A DNA stretch of 6,691 nt from an uncultured Ruminococcus sp. (GTDB lineage Bacteria; Bacillota; Clostridia; Oscillospirales; Ruminococcaceae), in NCBI GenBank assembly GCA_900556055.1, contig USNJ01000110.1, positions 1 to 6,691 on the forward strand, given 5' to 3'. Position 1 is the stretch's first letter, and each line of letters begins with the position of its first letter. Positions 1 through 5,201 of the stretch are shown here, piece by piece. Below the pieces are notes generated by a model. The model ran no database searches. It had not been told where the DNA came from and saw only the letters and a list, made by a program, of their open reading frames with translations. A program made the position numbers and the translations under genes.

Positions 1-857
1 CTTGCAACTCTCAGCTCGTGCTGGAATGTGTGCTGAGCCAGTGTAGCGTGGTTAGCTTCGATGTTCATCTTGAAATCATTGTCAAGACCGTACTTGCGCA
101 AAAAGCCCAGAACTGTTGCTGTATCAAAATCATACTGATGCTTTGTAGGCTCCTTGGGCTTAGGCTCTATGTAGAAATCGCCTGTGTAGCCGATAGAACG
201 AGCATAGTCAACTGTCATTCTCATAAGACGAGCCATGTTGTCCTGCTCCAAAGCCATGTTGGTATTGAGAAGTGTCTCATAGCCTTCACGTCCGCCCCAG
301 AAAACGTAGCCCTTACCGCCGAGCTTAACGGTTGCTTCAACAGCCTTCTTGATCTGAGCTGCTGCATATGCGAATACATCTGCGGAGGGAGATGTACCTG
401 CGCCGTGCATATAACGGGGGTGATCGAAGCACTTTGCTGTGCCCCAGAGAAGCTTCTTGCCTGTTTCAGCCTGCTTCTTTTCAAGGTATGCAACTACCTT
501 GTCAAGCTCTGCGTTTGTTTCTGCAAGTGAGCCAAACTCGGGAGAAAGGTCTCTGTCGTGGAAGCAGTAGTAGTCGATAGAAAGCTTGTCCATTATCTCA
601 AAAGCAGCGTCAACCTTTGCTATAGCTCTCTTCTCGGGGTCTGTTTCGCCCCAGCTCTTGTCAGTTGTGCCGCAGCCGAACATATCTGTTCCGTCGCCGC
701 CCATGGTGTGCCACCAGGACAGAGCAAATTTAAGCTGCTCCTTCATTGTCTTGCCGCCTACTACCTCATCGGGGTTGTAATACTTGAACGCCAGGGGATT
801 TGTGCTGTCCTTGCCTTCATAGGGGATCTTGCCGATATTCTTAAAAAATTCGCTCAT
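1..857 (-). CDS. xylA: Xylose isomerase, class II (3' end beyond window)
   Basis: Converts D-xylose to D-xylulose in the cytoplasm with divalent metal ions; this is the entry step of the isomerase pathway. I translated it from the minus strand: ATG at 857-855, then 285 complete codons with no stop before base 1. Class II enzymes are about 440 residues, so roughly the last third is outside the window. Visible hallmarks are FHDRD with catalytic His100 and Asp103, WGT at 138-140, the [15 protein letters not shown] signature at 185-199, [16 protein letters not shown] starting at Ile230 (metal ligand Glu231, catalytic Lys233), and [10 protein letters not shown] starting at Asn265 (Glu267, His270). 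The later metal-binding aspartates are not visible. GGAGG at 866-870 lies 8 bases before the ATG. It is the third gene of the operon, 22 bases after the GH3 stop. Identity is very secure; the truncation is caused by the window edge, not by mutation. Confidence 0.97.
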   Translation of the reverse strand, partial: MSEFFKNIGKIPYEGKDSTNPLAFKYYNPDEVVGGKTMKEQLKFALSWWHTMGGDGTDMFGCGTTDKSWGETDPEKRAIAKVDAAFEIMDKLSIDYYCFHDRDLSPEFGSLAETNAELDKVVAYLEKKQAETGKKLLWGTAKCFDHPRYMHGAGTSPSADVFAYAAAQIKKAVEATVKLGGKGYVFWGGREGYETLLNTNMALEQDNMARLMRMTVDYARSIGYTGDFYIEPKPKEPTKHQYDFDTATVLGFLRKYGLDNDFKMNIEANHATLAQHTFQHELRVA

Positions 858-879
858 TGTTTTTTCCTCCAAATTAAAA

Positions 880-2958
880 TTAAAGATTTATTTCAGTGAC
901 GGCACATTTATTGCCGCACAGAGTTTCGCTTATTGCGTCGGGCTGATGTGTGCCCGCATAAAGGGTGAATCTGCTGCCAAAACGCTTTCTTTCGCCCTTT
1001 TCGTCCACAGCGGTGAACGCTCTTTCGGGAACGGGTATTGTAACAGTTGCCTTCTCGCCCGCATCAAGGCTAATGCGCTTGAAACCGCAAAGGCTTACAT
1101 TGGTAACTGCATTTTCAGAGTAGTCCTTGATGTAAAGTTCAATAACGTCCTCGGTGGCATTCTTGCCCTTGTTCTCAGCGGAAACAACAGCAGAGCCGTC
1201 CTTGTACTCCACCGATGTGCATACGATATCTCCGTAAGTCAGACCGAAGCCGAAGGGATAAAGCACATTGTTTTCCGCAAAGCGGTAGGTGCGGTTCTTC
1301 ATTGAGTAATCCGTAAATTCGGGAAGCAGCTCCGACTTTTCATAGAAGGTAACCGGAAGCTTGCCCGAAGGACTTACATCGCCGAAAAGAATTTCAGCAA
1401 GAGCCGTTCCGCCCTCAGAACCGGGGTACCATGCGTGGATAAGAGCGTCGGGAGCACATTCGGTATTTATAGCACTTCCCGCAGCGCATACCATAACCAC
1501 AGGCTTGCCTGTTTTAATGATCTTGTCAACGAGAATGCGCTGGCTTTCGGGGAGGCGGATATCATTCTTGTCACCCGAGGAAAATTCGTTTCCTGTGTCG
1601 CCCTCCTCGCCCTCGATAGTGGAGTCAAGACCCACGCAGAGAATAACAACATCAGCATTTTCAGCCGCAGCCATAGCCTCCGCATATCTGTCACCGGGCA
1701 TTGCAAGACCCGATACCTTCTGCTTGTAAAGATGACAGCCCTCGGCATAGATGACCCTGCCTTCAAACCTGTTCTGAATGCCCTCCAGGAAGGTGATGTA
1801 TCTGTCGGCAGTACCGTTGTAATTGCCTTCAAGAACAATTCTGCTGTTGCTGTTGGGACCGATAACCGCAATGGTATTGACCTTGTTTTTATCAAGGGGA
1901 AGAATGCCGTTGTTTTTGAGAAGAACCATTGACTTTTCCGCACATTCAAGAGAAACCTTTTTATGCTCGACACAGGAGACAATATTATAAGGAATATCAT
2001 CAAACTCGGTCTTATCGTCGAACATACCAAGTCTTATGCGTGTCCTCATAAGATGAACGCAGGCTTTTCTGATGTCCTCCTTAGTAACAAGGCCCTCGTC
2101 TAAAGCCGCAAGCACATTAACATAAGTACAGCCGCAGTTCACATCGCAGCCTGCTGTAAGAGCAAGTGCAGCCGACTCCACCGCATTTTTCGTAAGACCG
2201 TGATGCTCGTGGAAATCCCTGATGGCCCAGCAGTCGGAAACGAAATATCCGTCAAAGCCCCATTCACTCAGCTTGCCCATAAGAAACTTGCTTGCGCAGG
2301 AGCCTTCTCCGTTTACCCTGTTGTATGCGCCCATTACGCTTTCGACCTTTGCTTCCTTAACAAGGGCTTCAAATGCGGGAAGATAGGTTTCCTCCATGTC
2401 CTTCTGTGTAGCCTCGGCGTTAAATTCATGCCTTATGGACTCAGGACCGCTGTGAACGGCAAAATGCTTTGCGCAGGCAGCGGTTTTCATGACTTCTCCG
2501 TCACCCTGCAGACCTCTTACATATGCCTTGCCGTTTTCGGCTGTAAGGAAAGGGTCTTCGCCATAAGTCTCATGACCTCTGCCCCATCTCGGGTCTCTGA
2601 AAATGTTGATGTTGGGAGCCCAGAGAGTAAGTCCCTTGTAAATGTCCCTGTCATCGTATTTTGTGTAAGCGTTGTATTTTGCCCTCGCCTCGGTGGAGGT
2701 GATGTCTCCCGCCTTTTCCACAAGTTCGGTGTCAAACATGGCAGCCATACCGATAGCCTGAGGGAACATTGTTGCAACGCCCGAACGTGCAAGACCGTGG
2801 AGGCCCTCATTCCACCAGTTATACGCAGGAATGCCCAGTCTCGGGACAGAAGGAGCATCGTATCTAAGCTGACCTGCCTGCTCCTCAACGGTCATTTCAT
2901 CAACCAGAGCTTTCGCTCTTTCAAGGGCAGAAAGAGATTTGTCAAGATATTTTTTCAT
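880..2958 (-). CDS. GH3 glycoside hydrolase, probable intracellular β-xylosidase
   Basis: A 692-residue family 3 glycoside hydrolase, expected to remove terminal β-linked sugar with retention of configuration. Domain order: N-terminal TIM barrel (about 15-315), α/β sandwich (about 340-575), C-terminal fibronectin III-like domain (about 605-675). Visible motifs are [14 protein letters not shown] at 47-60, [16 protein letters not shown] at 121-136, KHF at 164-166, SDCWAI at 241-246 with the predicted nucleophile Asp242, and EGEEGD at 449-454, which probably contains the acid/base glutamate. The NWWNEGLHG block, the SDCxAI form and LEGNYNGT (376-383) are more like GH3 β-xylosidases than β-glucosidases, and the xylA neighbour supports xylose release. 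Substrate is still inferred; β-glucosidase or α-arabinofuranosidase activity is possible. There is no signal peptide, so it should act on imported oligosaccharides. It is shorter than the roughly 860-residue secreted homologues and shows no PA14 insertion. The start at 2958 has AAAGGA ten bases upstream and lies 27 bases after the preceding stop. Confidence 0.93.
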   Translation of the reverse strand: MKKYLDKSLSALERAKALVDEMTVEEQAGQLRYDAPSVPRLGIPAYNWWNEGLHGLARSGVATMFPQAIGMAAMFDTELVEKAGDITSTEARAKYNAYTKYDDRDIYKGLTLWAPNINIFRDPRWGRGHETYGEDPFLTAENGKAYVRGLQGDGEVMKTAACAKHFAVHSGPESIRHEFNAEATQKDMEETYLPAFEALVKEAKVESVMGAYNRVNGEGSCASKFLMGKLSEWGFDGYFVSDCWAIRDFHEHHGLTKNAVESAALALTAGCDVNCGCTYVNVLAALDEGLVTKEDIRKACVHLMRTRIRLGMFDDKTEFDDIPYNIVSCVEHKKVSLECAEKSMVLLKNNGILPLDKNKVNTIAVIGPNSNSRIVLEGNYNGTADRYITFLEGIQNRFEGRVIYAEGCHLYKQKVSGLAMPGDRYAEAMAAAENADVVILCVGLDSTIEGEEGDTGNEFSSGDKNDIRLPESQRILVDKIIKTGKPVVMVCAAGSAINTECAPDALIHAWYPGSEGGTALAEILFGDVSPSGKLPVTFYEKSELLPEFTDYSMKNRTYRFAENNVLYPFGFGLTYGDIVCTSVEYKDGSAVVSAENKGKNATEDVIELYIKDYSENAVTNVSLCGFKRISLDAGEKATVTIPVPERAFTAVDEKGERKRFGSRFTLYAGTHQPDAISETLCGNKCAVTEINL

Positions 2959-2985
2959 TTTCTCTGATTCCTTTCAAGGATGATT

Positions 2986-3900
2986 TTAATTTATAAGTTC
3001 ATTAATGCGATTTCCGATATCGTCCATCATATCGGACGGCTCAGCATTATTACTGTTGTCAAGAAGACACCACTTTTCACAAAGCACAGCTTCCTCGCCG
3101 GTTGCAAATTTCCGCTTTTCGCCCAGAAACTCACATTCAAGGAAAAGATTGTTGGTGTAGACCTCAAAGTTGCAGGAAAAATCGGGATAGCAGACGTCCT
3201 TGTATTCGGGAATACATTTTGCGAAGATCTGCTCCTTAACCGCATACACCGCAAAGCCGTCCTCGAGATTAAAGCCCGACTTGAACGCCTTGCAAATAAA
3301 GGGATCCTGCCTTATGCGCACCATGGAATTGCTCATTCTGAATCTGCTGTCATAGATATCCGAGTAATCCCACAGGCTGATAACTCTGTTGGGGAGATAT
3401 CCTCTCTTGGCAGTATTTACGGGTATCATGCAAACTCCGCCGTCGGAAAGACTTGTTACCGACCAGGGAGCAAACTCTGTCTCTGACTCGGAAACATTTT
3501 TTATCTTGTGAGTGAGCTTTACCACAGGAGCAGCATCGTCAATCTCAATAATGACCGTAAATTGCTTGCCGAAGGGTGTTGCGGGAGGAGTCAGGATAAG
3601 CCTATTACCCTCTATACTGCAGCTCACCGGGGCATTATCGGGATAATATGTCTCGGGATTTACCTCGGGAGCTATCCATATCCTGTGACCGCCATAAGCC
3701 ACCCAGCTGCCGTATTCACCTGCAGGCTCGGTAAAGCGGCGTTCAACATCCTCAAACAGGACATTTTCCTTGCCCCTGCGGGCGAAATATATTATCCTCG
3801 GGCCCAGATCCACTGTAACACCGAGAGAAATAAGACCGTTATCCAGAAATACGCAGTTTCCGAAATTCTTGTACTGCTTATTAGAAACTCTTACGCTCAT
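2986..3900 (-). CDS. DUF4380 / galactose-mutarotase-fold protein
   Basis: A 304-residue protein that I place in the DUF4380 family, which shares the β-rich galactose mutarotase / aldose epimerase fold. Supporting motifs are DLGPRI at 31-36, GGHRIWIAPE at 70-79 followed by TYYPDN (84-89), LTHKIKNVS at 129-137, and a C-terminal FLECEFLG (253-260) followed by a short E-K-W-L element. His72, Glu79, His131 and Glu255/Glu257 are candidate catalytic or sugar-binding residues, but I cannot assign them without a structure. No signal peptide or membrane segment is seen, so it is likely cytoplasmic. It is the first gene of the operon with the GH3 enzyme and xylA, which points to a role on xylose or xylo-oligosaccharides; mutarotase activity is an inference. 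The start is ATG at 3900, with AAGAAGG twelve bases upstream. An in-frame TTG at 3912 directly abuts that ribosome binding site and is unlikely. Confidence 0.85.
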   Translation of the reverse strand: MSVRVSNKQYKNFGNCVFLDNGLISLGVTVDLGPRIIYFARRGKENVLFEDVERRFTEPAGEYGSWVAYGGHRIWIAPEVNPETYYPDNAPVSCSIEGNRLILTPPATPFGKQFTVIIEIDDAAPVVKLTHKIKNVSESETEFAPWSVTSLSDGGVCMIPVNTAKRGYLPNRVISLWDYSDIYDSRFRMSNSMVRIRQDPFICKAFKSGFNLEDGFAVYAVKEQIFAKCIPEYKDVCYPDFSCNFEVYTNNLFLECEFLGEKRKFATGEEAVLCEKWCLLDNSNNAEPSDMMDDIGNRINELIN

Positions 3901-3912
3901 AGTATTGACCAA

Positions 3913-3919
3913 CCTTCTT
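3913..3919 (-). promoter_or_regulatory. Ribosome binding site deciding the DUF4380 start
   Basis: The minus strand reads AAGAAGG here. It leaves no spacer before the TTG at 3912 but 12 bases before the ATG at 3900. The spacing is a little long but workable, so it favours the ATG and a 304-residue protein. Confidence 0.6.
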
Positions 3920-3934
3920 TAAAAGCTGCATTTA

Positions 3935-3956
3935 CGTCGGCAGAACGTGGGCAGAA
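3935..3956. repeat. Tandem 11-bp direct repeat in operon leader
   Basis: Two adjacent 11-base units on the plus strand, CGTCGGCAGAA (3935-3945) and CGTGGGCAGAA (3946-3956), differ at one position. The period is about one helical turn, so a protein would meet both copies on the same face of the DNA. They lie between the predicted operon promoter and the DUF4380 start codon, about 40-60 bases after the predicted transcription start. Such an arrangement can be an operator; which protein binds, if any, is unknown. Confidence 0.55.
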
Positions 3957-4003
3957 ATATGTTCGTTTTCGCCCTTTGTCCGTATGTCGTATTGAATGAC
4001 TAA

Positions 4004-4033
4004 ATTATATAACAATCCCACGAGATTTACCAA
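4004..4033 (-). promoter_or_regulatory. Predicted sigma-A promoter of the DUF4380-GH3-xylA operon
   Basis: On the minus strand there is a perfect TATAAT -10 box at 4009-4004 and a TTGGTA -35 box (4 of 6 consensus) at 4033-4028, separated by 18 bases. Transcription would start near 3997, giving a leader of about 97 bases before the ATG at 3900. Two A6 tracts sit just upstream of the -35 box and could act as an UP element. This is prediction from sequence only. Confidence 0.65.
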
Positions 4034-4036
4034 TCG

Positions 4037-4075
4037 TTTTTTGCTTTTTTGATTTCACATATTGTGCTATTTTTT
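4037..4075 (-). promoter_or_regulatory. A-tract cluster upstream of operon promoter (possible UP element)
   Basis: Three runs of six A on the minus strand (T6 on plus) occur at 4037-4042, 4045-4050 and 4070-4075. The first two lie directly upstream of the -35 box of the operon promoter, where the RNA polymerase α subunit contacts UP elements; they may also bend the DNA. Between the second and third tracts is a short inverted repeat, CACA-TAT-TGTG (4056-4066), which is short enough to be chance. Confidence 0.4.
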
Positions 4076-4117
4076 ATGCGAGATTTGTATGGCTTTACAA
4101 AAAGTAGGTCAAATGTA

Positions 4118-4146
4118 TTGCCTTTTTATACAAGACGTGTTATTAT
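4118..4146 (+). promoter_or_regulatory. Predicted sigma-A promoter of the AraC-family gene
   Basis: TTGCCT at 4118-4123 (4 of 6 consensus) and TATTAT at 4141-4146 (5 of 6) have the ideal 17-base spacing. Transcription would start near 4153, giving a leader of about 118 bases. A short inverted repeat (TGTAT at 4114-4118, ATACA at 4128-4132) overlaps the -35 box and could serve autoregulation, but its arms are only five bases. The -35 boxes of the two divergent promoters are about 85 bases apart, so one bound regulator could affect both. Confidence 0.6.
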
Positions 4147-4270
4147 AGTAATATAAACGTTACAAAAGTTGTGCCGATGATGCCGAAATTTATTACGAGA
4201 TATCAATTTATGCCGCTATTTCAAAGCTTTTGCTTGAAAAATTACAACAAAAAGGAACGGTGGGGCTTAT

Positions 4271-5134
4271 ATGATCGTACATCTTAACGGCGACTACGAA
4301 ACAGTCGATTATGTTTCAAACCGAAGTGTTCTGTTATACGACAATAATGAGGATGAGGAATATCCTCTCCACTGGCACAACGCCATAGAAATAATCATGC
4401 CCCTCACAAACGGCTTTGAGGCTGTATGCGCAGGCAAGGATTATAAGCTTTCCGAAAGGGATATCCTGATAATCCCCGGGGGCACTCTTCACAATCTGAA
4501 AGCACAGTCGGGCAGAAGGATTATCTTCCTGTGCGACAACAATTCCTTGGTGGCAAACCCCGCACTGTCCGAGCTTTATTCTGTCCTTTCAGAGCCTGTG
4601 CTCATAAATTCGGATTATGACAAGGAATTTCTAAAATCCATGAATCATATCCTGGAGGAGATATACATTCTGTATTCAAATTACACCGACATAACCGAGG
4701 TGTATATCTACATTAAGCTGGTAACTCTCCTTGCAAGGATAAAGGAGTATCAGCTAAACGAGATAAAATACGACGACGGCGGAAAATATGTGGACAAATT
4801 CAATTTGATACTCAAATATATTGAGCAGAATTATACAAAGGATATTACTCTTGAAAAGCTTGCCGATATCGCAGGCTACAGCCCATATCATTTTTCAAGG
4901 ATATTCAAAAAATACAGCAACACGACCTTTATCAACTTCCTGAACCGACGCCGAATACAGGCAGCCGAGCTTCTTCTCCTTGAAAGCGGCAGCTCCATAA
5001 CCGATGTGGCAATGCAGGTAGGCTTTGCAAGCCTCACCACCTTCAACCGAGTGTTCAAAAGCATAAACGGCTGCACTCCCTCGGAATACAAAAAGCTTTA
5101 CAGAACCACTCAGACATCGAAAAGATTTACATAA
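4271..5134 (+). CDS. AraC-family transcriptional regulator with cupin sensor domain
   Basis: A 287-residue regulator. The N-terminal cupin (about 20-90) carries the typical LHWHNAIEI block at 33-41, a pattern common in sugar-sensing AraC proteins, and GGTLHNL at 70-76. A helical linker (about 115-165) is probably for dimerisation. The C-terminal DNA-binding domain (about 175-275) has two helix-turn-helix units: ITLEKLADIAGYSPYHFSRI at 192-211, and SSITDVAMQVGF at 241-252 followed by the family signature ending in GCTPSEYKK (267-275). Length and motif order are normal for the family. The start at 4271 has GGTGGGG five bases upstream and AAAGGA further away. Divergence from the DUF4380-GH3-xylA operon suggests it is that operon's local activator, with a pentose or xylo-oligosaccharide as ligand; neither is proven. 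It is not the classical XylR repressor, which is a ROK-family protein. Confidence 0.95.
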   Translation: MIVHLNGDYETVDYVSNRSVLLYDNNEDEEYPLHWHNAIEIIMPLTNGFEAVCAGKDYKLSERDILIIPGGTLHNLKAQSGRRIIFLCDNNSLVANPALSELYSVLSEPVLINSDYDKEFLKSMNHILEEIYILYSNYTDITEVYIYIKLVTLLARIKEYQLNEIKYDDGGKYVDKFNLILKYIEQNYTKDITLEKLADIAGYSPYHFSRIFKKYSNTTFINFLNRRRIQAAELLLLESGSSITDVAMQVGFASLTTFNRVFKSINGCTPSEYKKLYRTTQTSKRFT

Positions 5135-5143
5135 CCAATAACA

Positions 5144-5191
5144 AACACCGCACATTTATGAAATAGGAGCATTTCATAAATGTGCGGTGTT
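5144..5191. terminator. Bidirectional hairpin terminator between convergent genes
   Basis: A perfect 21-bp inverted repeat (5144-5164 against 5171-5191) with a six-base loop (5165-5170). It starts 9 bases after the AraC stop and ends 10 bases before the stop of the convergent GGDEF gene, so it can serve both. Beyond the perfect arms, AACAA (5140-5144) could alternatively pair with TTGTT (5193-5197) if two bases bulge. The trailing U-run is weak on the plus strand and somewhat better on the minus strand (TTTGTTATT). The stem is mostly A/T beyond its GC-rich base. Confidence 0.85.
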
Positions 5192-5201
5192 CTTGTTGTC
5201 A

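Larger units (their letters stand above)
3901..4270. other. Divergent intergenic control region
   Basis: This 370-base gap between the operon and the AraC gene has no convincing coding sequence. It is clearly more AT-rich than the flanking genes. It contains the two divergent promoters, the A-tract cluster and the 11-bp tandem repeat listed separately. It also holds a short repeat GTCCGTAT-GTCGTAT at 3978-3992 next to the predicted operon start, three dispersed CGAGAT words (4021, 4079, 4196), and a small imperfect hairpin at 4219-4239 in the AraC leader. I see no riboswitch, tRNA or good catabolite-responsive element. Confidence 0.8.

Noticed and set aside
18..1305. Plus-strand open frames opposite xylA and the 3' end of the GH3 gene
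   Set aside because: Cysteine-rich, low-information translations produced by codon bias of the real genes; no recognisable domain.
2200..2967. A 255-codon open frame on the plus strand opposite the GH3 gene
   Set aside because: It is a shadow of the GH3 coding strand. It matches no family I recognise, and the opposite frame carries all catalytic motifs.
2969..2980. Possible hairpin (TCCTT/AAGGA) hiding the GH3 ribosome binding site
   Set aside because: The loop would be only two bases; the realistic stem is four base pairs and too weak to regulate.
3901..3912. TTG at 3912 as an upstream start for the DUF4380 gene
   Set aside because: It directly abuts the only good ribosome binding site, leaving no spacer; the ATG at 3900 is better placed.
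3508..3999. A plus-strand open frame running from the DUF4380 gene into the intergenic region
   Set aside because: Mostly a shadow of the DUF4380 frame; it crosses the predicted operon leader and resembles no known protein.
4155..4165. AACGTT-centred sequence as a catabolite-responsive (cre) or LacI-type operator
   Set aside because: Only the central six bases are palindromic and the spacing does not fit the cre consensus.
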